A DNA stretch of 24,442 nucleotides from Holdemanella sp. (GTDB lineage Bacteria; Bacillota_I; Bacilli_A; Erysipelotrichales; Erysipelotrichaceae), in the NCBI GenBank assembly GCA_021442845.1, contig JABUSD010000219.1, positions 1 to 24,442 on the forward strand, read 5' to 3'. The notes beneath the pieces are model-generated. The model saw nothing but the letters and a program-made list of their open reading frames with translations. It did no database searches and was not told where the DNA came from. Positions 13,968-23,354 of the stretch are shown here, one piece after another (positions within the stretch are counted from its first letter, which is position 1; every line of letters begins with the position of its first letter). Both the position numbers and the translations under genes were made by a program.

Positions 13968-15369
13968 CTCCACTCCAGCAATATGTGCATAATTTATCTT
14001 TAGGAAGGCCAATGGATTCTACTAAATCATCCAATCGATGGTAGCGAAGGGATGTAAAGTTAGAACGTTTTCGGATTTCTTCACACATTGTTTCATATTT
14101 TTTGCTATCAGGGTTGGCATATTCCTTTAATGTTTCTGCAGATACGTCATCGCCTTCCAACTTGCGTACAACTCTTCGGGCAATTAATTCCATTTCAGAA
14201 CTTGATCTTGAGAAATTTAAATATTTACATCCAAACATAATTGGTGGACATGCTGGACGTACGTGAACTTCTTTTGCACCAGAATCATATAGGAATTCGG
14301 TTGTTTCACCAAGCTGTGTACCACGTACAATGGAATCATCAATCAACAATAAGCGCTTATCCTTAATCAATTCCTGTACAGGGATTAATTTCATCTTGGC
14401 AATCATATTTCTATGCGACTGGTCGGTTGGCATAAAAGAACGAGGCCATGTTGGTGTATATTTAATGAATGGTCTTGAGAATGGAACGCCTTTTTCATTG
14501 GAATATCCGACGGCATGAGCCGTACCTGAATCAGGGACACCAGCAACGCTATCGATTGTCTGAATGTCGTCGCGCTGTGCTAAAAGCTTACCACATCGAT
14601 TTCGCATCACTTCAACGTTGATTCCTTCATAAGAACTTGTTGGATATCCATAATATACCCAAAGGAAGGAGCAGATTCTCATTGTATCACCTGGCTTTTG
14701 CATCACTTCAACACGATTTGGAGTAATGAAGACGATTTCGCCTGGACCTAAATCACGATAATGTGTATAGCCAAGGTTCATAAATGCACTTGTTTCAAAT
14801 GTAGCACAGAACGCTCCTCTCTTTTCACCAATCACAACGGGAGTTCTTCCTAATTTATCTCGAGCAGCAAAGATTCCTGTTGCGGTAAGCACAAGAACAC
14901 TCATACTTCCATCTACAACATCCTGTACATAGCGAAGCCCTTCTACAATGCTGCCTTTCTGGTTGATTAAAGCGGCAATCAGTTCTGTAGGGTTGATTTC
15001 ACCTGTACTCATTTCATAAAAATGGATCATACCTTTCGCAAAGCATTCTTCACGTAACGCTTCCAGATTATTGATACGACCAACTGTAGTAATCGCAAAA
15101 CTTCCTAAATGAGATTGAATCAATAATGGCTGTGCCTCGTAATCTGAGATACATCCAATTCCTATATTCCCTTTAAATTTAGATAAATCATTATCAAACT
15201 TCGTACGGAATGGTGTGTTTTCAATATTGTGGATGGCTCTTTTAAAACCGTTCTCCCCATGCACACACATACCTGCACGTCTTGTTCCCAAGTGAGAGTG
15301 ATAGTCAACACCAAAGAATAAATCAAGTACGCAGCTATCTTTCGAAGCTACTCCAAAAAAACCACTCAT
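13960..15369 (-). CDS. PurF-like amidophosphoribosyltransferase lacking the glutaminase Cys
   Basis: A 469-residue protein with the two-domain plan of PurF, which makes phosphoribosylamine from PRPP and glutamine. The phosphoribosyltransferase half is intact: V-P-D-S-G at 278-282, PRPP loop LLIDDSIVRGTQ (341-352), and C233, C381, C461, C464 matching the four cluster cysteines of the Fe-S type enzymes. The N-terminal half is not: the mature protein would begin Ser-Gly-Phe-Phe-Gly instead of Cys-Gly-x-x-Gly, and the usual H-N-G-N-L is replaced by G-R-I-N-N-L. Glutamine hydrolysis is therefore not expected. Similar Cys-less paralogues occur in Clostridia and Bacteroides; their role is open. The start at 15369 has GGAGG seven bases ahead; an upstream in-frame ATG at 15420 has none. 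Confidence 0.85.
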   Translation of the reverse strand: MSGFFGVASKDSCVLDLFFGVDYHSHLGTRRAGMCVHGENGFKRAIHNIENTPFRTKFDNDLSKFKGNIGIGCISDYEAQPLLIQSHLGSFAITTVGRINNLEALREECFAKGMIHFYEMSTGEINPTELIAALINQKGSIVEGLRYVQDVVDGSMSVLVLTATGIFAARDKLGRTPVVIGEKRGAFCATFETSAFMNLGYTHYRDLGPGEIVFITPNRVEVMQKPGDTMRICSFLWVYYGYPTSSYEGINVEVMRNRCGKLLAQRDDIQTIDSVAGVPDSGTAHAVGYSNEKGVPFSRPFIKYTPTWPRSFMPTDQSHRNMIAKMKLIPVQELIKDKRLLLIDDSIVRGTQLGETTEFLYDSGAKEVHVRPACPPIMFGCKYLNFSRSSSEMELIARRVVRKLEGDDVSAETLKEYANPDSKKYETMCEEIRKRSNFTSLRYHRLDDLVESIGLPKDKLCTYCWSGEE

Positions 15370-15410
15370 GTTGTTTCCTCCATTTTTTACCAAATTAGTA
15401 TATATGAAAT

Positions 15411-15435
15411 AAAAGCACAATGCACGTGCTTTTTT
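15411..15435. terminator. Hairpin in the purF-like leader
   Basis: AAAAGCAC/GTGCTTTT (15411-15418 with 15426-15433), loop of seven, T's on both strands. It lies some 40 bases before the purF-like start and could attenuate that gene or stop transcription from the other strand. No matching antiterminator was found. Confidence 0.4.
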
Positions 15436-15511
15436 GTTAAATTTTTGTAAGCGTTTAGATAATATGAAAATTGTAAATATCTCTACTTATAGGAGTATAA
15501 AAATCTTTATT

Positions 15512-15540
15512 TTGACATATTCTTTTTGAAATAATATAGA
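15512..15540 (+). promoter_or_regulatory. Strong orphan promoter on the plus strand
   Basis: TTGACA (15512-15517), exactly 17 bases, TATAGA (15535-15540): one of the best matches to a housekeeping promoter in the window. It points away from the purF-like gene into 15547-15690, where no normal gene starts on this strand. Otherwise the 15370-15690 gap holds two hairpins (15411-15435, 15629-15666) and nothing else I can name. Confidence 0.5.
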
Positions 15541-15546
15541 AAACAT

Positions 15547-15670
15547 GGACTTAATAAAAGGTATATTTTAAATGAAAAACGGCAAAAATATAGAATGCCG
15601 AAAATCATTTAATAAAGATAGGATGTAAAAGGTTCATCAAACCCAATAAAAGAATGGATGAACCTTCTTG
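15547..15670 (+). ncRNA. Possible small RNA or short-peptide transcript
   Basis: Downstream of the orphan promoter the sequence has a small hairpin CGGCA/TGCCG (about 15579-15600), a tiny frame ATGAAAAACGGC onward of 18 codons, and the inverted repeat at 15629-15666. The transcript would be about 120 bases and runs against the rlmI terminator region. No family recognised. Confidence 0.25.
15629..15666 (-). terminator. Inverted repeat downstream of the rlmI-like gene
   Basis: Perfect ten-base arms AAGGTTCATC/GATGAACCTT with an 18-base loop. T tails are weak on either strand, so it is a probable but not strong terminator, likely serving the minus-strand methyltransferase gene. Confidence 0.5.
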
Positions 15671-15690
15671 TCTAATTATATAAATATTAA

Positions 15691-16917
15691 TTAAATCACC
15701 TGGAAAATATAAAACTTTAAATAATTTGTTTCTGGAACGTTCCAGAGAATAGGGTGATCAGGGGATTGCTGACGGGCTTCTATCTGGCGAAGCTGTACAC
15801 CTGCATCTTTTGCGGCATCCTCTAACATATCTTTGAATAGTTCTTCTTTCATAAAGTGGGAACATGAACAGGTCGCAAGATAACCACCCCTTGGAAGAAG
15901 CTTCATTGCCTTTAAATTGATTTCCTTATATCCACGAATCGCATCTTTGATAGTATTTCTGGATTTTGTGAATGCTGGTGGATCTAGAATGATAAAATCA
16001 TAATCTTTGCATTTCTGATTAGCTAGATTGGTCAATAATTCAAAGACATCCACCACTTCAAAATCAATATTTGTAAGATTGTTTCGCTTCGCATTATCGA
16101 TTGCCATATCAATGGCTATTTTAGAAATATCAACAGAATGTACATGTTTTGCCAGTCCTTTGGCTGCATTCAATCCAAAGCTTCCTGTATGGGTAAAACA
16201 ATCCAATACACTTTTATCTTTAGCGATTCTTTGAATAGCCAATCGATTGTATTTCTGATCTAGGAAAAATCCAGTTTTCTGTCCATTTTCAATATCAACA
16301 AGGTAAGATATTCCATTTTCAACAATTTCTGTGATGGGACTTTCAGGTAATGGTAGTCCTTTTAATGGGTACCATCCTTTTTCCATTTCCATTCCTTCTA
16401 ATTTACGGATCTGCACATCATTTCTTAAATAGATTCCTTCAATGGTTTCATGCATGGATGTCAATTCTTCATAAAATGCATTCAATATAATATCTTTTAT
16501 ATTTTCCATTCCTAGGGAAAGAATCTGTACCGATAGATATTGATTGTATCGATCCACTGTCAATCCTGGCATCTGATCTGCTTCGCCATGAATCAATCGA
16601 CAGCATTTGAAATCATCATCTGGCATGACTGTCTTACGATATTGTAGAGCATATTGCACTCTACGTTTCCAGAAGGCTTCATTGAATGTATCGTTTGCAT
16701 TTCTTGATAGTAAGCGTACTGTGATTTTGGAATTGGCATTATAGAACCCAGATCCCATATAAGTATTATTGGCAAAAACATCAACAATCTCTCCATTTAC
16801 AGGTTCATTCTGGACATCGATGATTTCACCTTCATAAACCCAGGGATGGCCTTTTTGAATGGATTGTTTTCCTTTTTTTGTGATGAAGACTTTTGGATAT
16901 ATTCTTTCTATTTTCAT
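15691..16917 (-). CDS. RlmI-like class I rRNA (cytosine-C5) methyltransferase
   Basis: A 408-residue protein with an N-terminal PUA domain (KQSIQKGHPWVYEGEI onward, residues 1-75), a linker domain, and a Rossmann methyltransferase that uses S-adenosylmethionine. Motif I is VLDCFTHTGSFGLNAA, the acidic strand end H-S-V-D-I-S follows, motif IV is ILDPPAFTK and TCSCSHFM carries the Cys expected to attack the base. This is the architecture of RlmI, which makes m5C1962 in 23S rRNA, and of B. subtilis YwbD. The exact target base is inferred. AGGAG sits seven bases before the ATG. Confidence 0.88.
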   Translation of the reverse strand: MKIERIYPKVFITKKGKQSIQKGHPWVYEGEIIDVQNEPVNGEIVDVFANNTYMGSGFYNANSKITVRLLSRNANDTFNEAFWKRRVQYALQYRKTVMPDDDFKCCRLIHGEADQMPGLTVDRYNQYLSVQILSLGMENIKDIILNAFYEELTSMHETIEGIYLRNDVQIRKLEGMEMEKGWYPLKGLPLPESPITEIVENGISYLVDIENGQKTGFFLDQKYNRLAIQRIAKDKSVLDCFTHTGSFGLNAAKGLAKHVHSVDISKIAIDMAIDNAKRNNLTNIDFEVVDVFELLTNLANQKCKDYDFIILDPPAFTKSRNTIKDAIRGYKEINLKAMKLLPRGGYLATCSCSHFMKEELFKDMLEDAAKDAGVQLRQIEARQQSPDHPILWNVPETNYLKFYIFQVI

Positions 16918-17121
16918 GCGTTTTCTCCTATATATATATTTAATAAATTGAATGCTTTGTAATCATTCTTTTCTTTCTTATTATATATGATTTCTTAACA
17001 AAAACGAGATGTTCCATATGATTCCATAAATATCAATGAAAAAGAATGAAAAAAATATGAAAAAAGAGCAAAAAAGTTTCATCAAAATTGTTTTTTATGT
17101 TTTAATATTATAAATATGTTA

Positions 17122-17127
17122 TATAAT
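17122..17127 (+). promoter_or_regulatory. Probable -10 of the ilv operon
   Basis: TATAAT at 17122-17127; the -35 is poor (TTTTAA-like). Transcription would start near 17134, leaving about 35 bases before ilvB, too short for a T-box or peptide attenuator. The rest of the 16918-17169 gap is very A/T-rich with no other structure seen. Confidence 0.4.
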
Positions 17128-17169
17128 AATTTTACACACGTTTAAAATGCTTAGAAAAGGATGATGATT

Positions 17170-18849
17170 ATGTTATTACATGGTGCAGAAATTGTTGTCG
17201 AAACATTAATCGAACAAGGTTGTGAAGTTGCATTTGGATATCCAGGTGGACAGATCTTGAATGTGTACGATGCTCTTTATGAAAGATCAGATCGTATTCA
17301 TCACATTCTGACTGCTCATGAGCAGGGAGCTGCGCATGCTGCAGATGGATATGCAAGATCAACTGGAAAAGTAGGTGTAGTTATCGCAACAAGCGGGCCA
17401 GGGGCTACAAACCTGGTAACAGGAATCGCAACAGCTTATTTGGATTCAGTTCCACTTGTAGCTATTACAGGAAACGTTCCAAATAGTTTAATTGGTAGAG
17501 ATAGTTTCCAGGAAGTGGATATTACTGGTGTGACTATTCCTATCACAAAACACAATTTTATCGTAAAGAATATCAGTGATTTAGCGGATACAATTCGTAA
17601 AGCATTTGAAATTGCGAAATCAGGAAGACCAGGACCTGTATTGGTAGACATTCCTAAAGATATCCAGGTAGCTGTCTATGATTATGAACCACAGGAAGTT
17701 GTCAAGAAACGCGAAGAAAGAAAGCCTAAACAGAATAAGCTGATTAAGGCAGCCGCAATGATTGCAGATTCAGAAAGACCATATATTTATATTGGTGGTG
17801 GATCGATTATTTCAGGAGCATCAGAAGAAATTATAGCTCTTGCCAATAAGATTGATGCGCCTATCGGTAGTACATTGATGGGATTATCGGCAATTCCTAC
17901 AAGTGAGCCTCGTTTCCTTGGAATGGAAGGAATGCATGGTCAGTTTGCTTCTTCAATCGGACAGAAGGAATGTGACCTGATTCTTGCGATTGGTGCTCGT
18001 TTCTCAGATAGAGCAACAGGAAATGTTGCCAAATATGCAAAAGAAGCACAGATTATCCACGTGGATATCGACAGAGCTGAAATTGATAAGAACATTAAAT
18101 CCACGTTAGGAATTGGTGGAGATATTAAAGAAGTATTACAGGAACTTCTTCTATATGTTGATGATAAGAAAAATCCAGAATGGATGGCTCGTATTGAAGA
18201 ATTGAAGGCTGAAGAAAAAGCACAGCTTGAAAAGAATTTCGATGTGAAAGGATTAAACCCTTATACATTGATTAAAGAAGTACAGAAGCATGTGACAGTC
18301 AATACACCAATTGCTACGGATGTTGGTCAGCACCAGATGTGGGCTGCACAATACTGTGAATTCGCAAAGCCTAGAACATTCATCACAAGTGGTGGTTTAG
18401 GTACAATGGGATTCGGACTTGGTGCTGCCATTGGAGCGGCTGTCGCAACAAAGGAAAAGACAGTTTTATTTACAGGTGATGGAAGTTTTGGTATGAACTT
18501 AAACGAACTGGCAACTGCAGTTTCAAACAATGCACCTGTAGTGATTATTATTATGAACAATGGTGTTCTTGGAATGGTTCGCCAATGGCAGACACTATTC
18601 TTTAATGAGCATTACTCACAGACAGTATTGGAAAGAAAGACAGATTTTGTGAAATTAGCTGAAGCCTTTGGATTAAAAGGATTCCGTATTCAGACAGTTG
18701 ATGAATTAGCGCCTGTACTTGATGAAGCATTCAAAGTAGAAGGACCAGTTTTAATTGATTGTCATATTGATAAAGATGAATTTGTTCTACCAATGTTACC
18801 TCCAGGAGGTTCATTTGAAGATATTATTGTTCACAAGGAGGTAAAATAA
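17170..18849 (+). CDS. ilvB: Acetolactate synthase large subunit
   Basis: Catalytic subunit of acetohydroxyacid synthase, 559 residues: condenses pyruvate with pyruvate or 2-ketobutyrate, the first common step to valine, leucine and isoleucine. E51 (TAHEQGAAHAADGYAR) is the ThDP-activating Glu; the ThDP/Mg motif runs from GDGS (436-439) to NN at 463-464; the FAD domain sits between. The partner regulatory subunit gene follows with overlapping stop/start (TAATG), which supports the anabolic enzyme rather than catabolic AlsS. Three ATGs lie close together (17161, 17164, 17170); I chose 17170 because AAAGG ends nine bases before it. Confidence 0.96.
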   Translation: MLLHGAEIVVETLIEQGCEVAFGYPGGQILNVYDALYERSDRIHHILTAHEQGAAHAADGYARSTGKVGVVIATSGPGATNLVTGIATAYLDSVPLVAITGNVPNSLIGRDSFQEVDITGVTIPITKHNFIVKNISDLADTIRKAFEIAKSGRPGPVLVDIPKDIQVAVYDYEPQEVVKKREERKPKQNKLIKAAAMIADSERPYIYIGGGSIISGASEEIIALANKIDAPIGSTLMGLSAIPTSEPRFLGMEGMHGQFASSIGQKECDLILAIGARFSDRATGNVAKYAKEAQIIHVDIDRAEIDKNIKSTLGIGGDIKEVLQELLLYVDDKKNPEWMARIEELKAEEKAQLEKNFDVKGLNPYTLIKEVQKHVTVNTPIATDVGQHQMWAAQYCEFAKPRTFITSGGLGTMGFGLGAAIGAAVATKEKTVLFTGDGSFGMNLNELATAVSNNAPVVIIIMNNGVLGMVRQWQTLFFNEHYSQTVLERKTDFVKLAEAFGLKGFRIQTVDELAPVLDEAFKVEGPVLIDCHIDKDEFVLPMLPPGGSFEDIIVHKEVK

Positions 18850-19364
18850 TGGAAAAGTTTGTCATTGCCGTTCTTGTTAACAATCAGGCAGGTGTTTTAA
18901 CTCGAGTATCAGGTATGTTTACTCGTAGAGGATTCAACATTGATAGTTTAACGGTTGGTGAAACAGAAGATCACAAGTACTCTCGTATGACAATTACTGC
19001 ACCTGGTGATGATCGCATTCGTCATCAGATTATCAAACAGCTTAAGAAGATGGAAGATGTTGTAGAAGTTAAGATTATGCCGGATTATGAATCGGTAAAA
19101 AGAGAACTGGCTTTAATCAAGATTCGCAACAAATTAGATTCACGTGGTGAAATCTTAAGTGCAGTGGATATCTTTAGAGGGAAGATTATTGATTTTTCAC
19201 CAAATACGCTTTGTGTTGAAATTACAGGGGATACCGCAAAGATTGATGCGTTTATCACTGTAGTTAGACCTTATGGCATTCTTGAAATGTGCCGTACAGG
19301 AGTCGTATCGCTTCAACGTGGATGTCACTATTTAAATAGTGAACTTGAAACAGACGAGAATTAG
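18849..19364 (+). CDS. ilvN: Acetolactate synthase small (regulatory) subunit
   Basis: A 171-residue regulatory subunit with an N-terminal ACT domain (residues 4-75, VLVNNQAGVLTRVSGMFTRR with FNIDSLTVG) that binds valine for feedback control, and a C-terminal activating domain. Long form, as in IlvH. Its AAGGAGG lies at the very end of ilvB and translation is coupled by a one-base overlap. Confidence 0.96.
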   Translation: MEKFVIAVLVNNQAGVLTRVSGMFTRRGFNIDSLTVGETEDHKYSRMTITAPGDDRIRHQIIKQLKKMEDVVEVKIMPDYESVKRELALIKIRNKLDSRGEILSAVDIFRGKIIDFSPNTLCVEITGDTAKIDAFITVVRPYGILEMCRTGVVSLQRGCHYLNSELETDEN

Positions 19365-19368
19365 TTAA

Positions 19369-20415
<1,047 letters not shown>

Positions 20416-20442
20416 TTATTTAAAACACAATGAAAAACACAA

Positions 20443-20472
20443 AAAGACAATCCCTTTCGGGGGGTTGTCTTT
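20443..20472. other. Strong hairpin between ilvC and ilvD
   Basis: Twelve-base stem (one G-T pair) AAAGACAATCCC with GGGGTTGTCTTT, loop TTTCGG. On the plus strand no T run follows, so ilvD should still be reached; on the minus strand it is followed by T5GTGT5, a full terminator shape. It may protect the ilvC 3' end, tune expression of ilvD, or block antisense transcription. Confidence 0.6.
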
Positions 20473-20498
20473 GATGCATTATAAAAAAGGAGAAGATT

Positions 20499-22163
20499 AT
20501 GGCAAGTGAAGTTATGAAATGTGGGCCTGGCAAGGCACCACAGCGTTCTTTGTTACACGCATTAGGATTAACAGAAGAAGAAATCAATCAGCCATTGGTT
20601 GGTATTGTAAGCTCATATAATGAAATTGTTCCAGGACATATGAACCTGGATAAGATTGTCGATGCCGTTAAAAAAGGAGTTGCGATGGCAGGAGGAACAC
20701 CAATTGAATTCCCAGCTATTGCGGTATGCGATGGTATTGCGATGGGACATAAAGGAATGAAATATTCTTTAGTAACACGTGATCTGATTGCCGATAGTAC
20801 TGAAGCTATGGCACTTGCGCATGCATTTGATGCTCTTGTAATGGTTCCAAACTGTGATAAGAACGTTCCAGGATTGTTGATGGCAGCTGCCCGCTTAAAT
20901 ATTCCAACTATCTTTGTGTCAGGTGGACCAATGCTTGCAGGTCATATTGATGGACATAGAACATCTTTATCAAGCATGTTTGAAGCCGTAGGTGCTTATG
21001 AAGCTGGTAAGATCGGTGAAGATAAATTACGTGAATTTGAATTGAATGTATGTCCTACATGTGGATCATGTTCAGGTATGTATACCGCAAACTCTCATAA
21101 CTGTTTAACAGAAGTTCTAGGTATGGGACTTGCAGGTAATGGTACTATTCCTGCTGTTTATTCAAAACGTATTGAATTAGCCAAGCATGCAGGTATGCAG
21201 GTTATGGAACTATATCGAAAGAACATCCGTCCATTGGATATCATGACAGAAAAAGCATTCCAGAATGCATTAACTGCGGATATGGCATTGGGTTGTTCAA
21301 CAAACTCTATGCTTCATTTACCTGCAATTGCCAATGAATGTGGAATTGAAATCAATTTAGATATGGCAAATAAGATTTCTGAAAAGACACCAAATCTATG
21401 CCATTTGGCACCAGCAGGACCAACTTACATGGAACAGTTAGATGCAGCCGGTGGTGTATATGCTGTATTAAATGAATTGGATGAACTTGGATTGATTCAT
21501 ACGGATGTTATGACGGTTACAGGAAAGACATTAAAGGAAAATCTAGTAGGACATGTCAATACAAACCCAGAAGTCATCCGTCCAATTGATAATCCATATT
21601 CAAAAACCGGAGGAATTGCGGTATTACGTGGTAATTTAGCACCAGATGGATGTGTTGTAAAACGTAGTGCAGTCGCACCAGAAATGTTAGTACACACAGG
21701 GCCAGCTGTTGTATTCGACTCTGAAGAAGAAACAATTGCCGGAATCTTCGGTGGAAAAGTAAAAGCTGGTGATGTTGTTGTCATCCGTTATGAAGGGCCA
21801 GCCGGTGGACCAGGTATGCGTGAAATGCTATCGCCAACATCAGCTATTGCTGGTATGGGATTGGATAAGGAAGTAGCCTTGATTACCGATGGTCGTTTCT
21901 CAGGAGCAACTCGTGGAGCTTCTATTGGACATATTTCACCAGAAGCTGTATCTGGTGGATTGATTGCTTATGTAAAGGATGGCGATATGATCTCTATCAA
22001 TATTCCTGAATATTCAATCACATTGAATGTATCGGATGAAGAAATCGAACAGCGTAAAAAAGAAATGCCAATTAAGGTGAAGACAGATATTACAGGTTAT
22101 TTAAAACGCTATTCCAAGATGGTATCAAGTGCAGATAAAGGAGCTATCATCAACAAATGGTAG
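20499..22163 (+). CDS. ilvD: Dihydroxy-acid dehydratase
   Basis: Fe-S dehydratase of 554 residues making the 2-keto acid precursors of valine and isoleucine. C119 (PNCDKNVPG) and the [15 protein letters not shown] block (C185-C191) are cluster ligands; [11 protein letters not shown] lies at 77-87. It has V-P-G-H (44-47) where the 2Fe-2S members have P-C-N, so an oxygen-sensitive 4Fe-4S cluster is likelier. AAAAGGAG precedes the ATG by eight bases. Its last seven bases overlap the next gene. Confidence 0.96.
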   Translation: MASEVMKCGPGKAPQRSLLHALGLTEEEINQPLVGIVSSYNEIVPGHMNLDKIVDAVKKGVAMAGGTPIEFPAIAVCDGIAMGHKGMKYSLVTRDLIADSTEAMALAHAFDALVMVPNCDKNVPGLLMAAARLNIPTIFVSGGPMLAGHIDGHRTSLSSMFEAVGAYEAGKIGEDKLREFELNVCPTCGSCSGMYTANSHNCLTEVLGMGLAGNGTIPAVYSKRIELAKHAGMQVMELYRKNIRPLDIMTEKAFQNALTADMALGCSTNSMLHLPAIANECGIEINLDMANKISEKTPNLCHLAPAGPTYMEQLDAAGGVYAVLNELDELGLIHTDVMTVTGKTLKENLVGHVNTNPEVIRPIDNPYSKTGGIAVLRGNLAPDGCVVKRSAVAPEMLVHTGPAVVFDSEEETIAGIFGGKVKAGDVVVIRYEGPAGGPGMREMLSPTSAIAGMGLDKEVALITDGRFSGATRGASIGHISPEAVSGGLIAYVKDGDMISINIPEYSITLNVSDEEIEQRKKEMPIKVKTDITGYLKRYSKMVSSADKGAIINKW

Positions 22164-23353
22164 TAAAAACAGCAAATCTATCACAAAAGAAAGACCTAAT
22201 GGTAGTATTTAAGGATTTAGAAAAAGATCCAGTTGTTTCCAGGTTTTATGAAGCTATTTCAACATTACAGTTATCAGATTATGCTGATTTTGTTGGTGCT
22301 TTATATAAAACCAAAACAACCAACTGGTCTGAATATTTATTATCAGCGGTTCTTTCTTTGGAAAACTGCTGTGTAGAATATGCATCTGAACTTCATACAC
22401 TTCCTGAACTGATTCAAAAGGGAGCTGAATATGAATTGGATATTCTATCGGAAATGGCACTTGTATCATCCGATGATTTTGGGTTCAGAAATTACATAGC
22501 TGGATATGATATAAAACAGATTGATTTTAAAAAGGAATACTTTGATCGATTAGATAATATCGGAAAATATGGATTTGGCGATTTTGCCAAATTCAATATG
22601 TTCCGATTCAGTATGGATGATAGAAATGAAAAAGGTTTTGTATTAAAACCGGTAAAATATCCAGATCCAGTCCTATTTAAAGATCTGATTGGATATGAAC
22701 GACCAAGAAATGAAATCATTCATAATACAAAGATATTATTAAGCGGACATCTTGCCAGCAACGTCCTATTGTATGGAGATGCAGGTACAGGAAAAAGTGC
22801 TACCGTAAAGGCAATTGCCAATGAGTATGCAAAAGAAGGATTACGCTTAATTGAATTAGGAAAAGAAGAATTGCATTTACTTCCAAAACTTCTGGATTTA
22901 CTATCAGGAAATCCATTGAAATTCATTTTATTCGTTGATGATTTATCATTCCAGGATAACGATGATAATTTCAGTGCATTAAAAGCTGTATTGGAAGGAA
23001 GTGTTTCCGTTCGTTCTAAGAATACTGTCATCTATGCAACAAGCAATCGTAGACATATTGTACGAGAAACATTCTCTTCAAGAGAAGGGGATGAAATACA
23101 TCGTCAGGATTCAATGCAGGAGACAATTTCTTTATCAGAACGATTTGGAATTAAGGTTTATTTTGAAAAGCCAAAAAAAGACTTATATCTGGATATAGTA
23201 TACGGTTTGGCAAAGCAGTATAATCTGGATATGAGTGAAAAAGAACTAGCTTTAAAGGCAGAACAGTTTGCTCTTCGTAAGGCAGGACGTTCCGCTAGAG
23301 CGGCTAGACAATTGGTAGAACAGTTAAGTGCGAATATAGGTGGGGATGAGTAA
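22157..23353 (+). CDS. DUF815-family AAA ATPase inside the ilv operon
   Basis: A 398-residue ATPase. The N-terminal 165 residues are a helical region without a motif I recognise. The ATPase core follows: Walker A GDAGTGKS (207-214), Walker B FILFVDD (256-262), a sensor-1 Asn in YATSNRRH (about 286-293) with the polar S-N-R-R-H-I-V that marks DUF815, and a C-terminal helical lid with [12 protein letters not shown]. Function of the family is unknown; it is not a known part of amino acid synthesis. The ATG at 22157 lies inside the end of ilvD with AAAGGAG 13 bases ahead, so it is coupled to ilvD, and it in turn carries the ribosome binding site of ilvA. Confidence 0.88.
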   Translation: MVVKTANLSQKKDLMVVFKDLEKDPVVSRFYEAISTLQLSDYADFVGALYKTKTTNWSEYLLSAVLSLENCCVEYASELHTLPELIQKGAEYELDILSEMALVSSDDFGFRNYIAGYDIKQIDFKKEYFDRLDNIGKYGFGDFAKFNMFRFSMDDRNEKGFVLKPVKYPDPVLFKDLIGYERPRNEIIHNTKILLSGHLASNVLLYGDAGTGKSATVKAIANEYAKEGLRLIELGKEELHLLPKLLDLLSGNPLKFILFVDDLSFQDNDDNFSALKAVLEGSVSVRSKNTVIYATSNRRHIVRETFSSREGDEIHRQDSMQETISLSERFGIKVYFEKPKKDLYLDIVYGLAKQYNLDMSEKELALKAEQFALRKAGRSARAARQLVEQLSANIGGDE

Positions 23354-23354
23354 C

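Noticed and set aside
15370..15420. Longer purF-like protein starting at 15420
   Set aside because: No ribosome binding site there, the extension has no family match, and GGAGG precedes the ATG at 15369.
16918..17169. T-box or other riboswitch before ilvB
   Set aside because: No T-box sequence, specifier stem or terminator was found and the best -10 leaves too little room.
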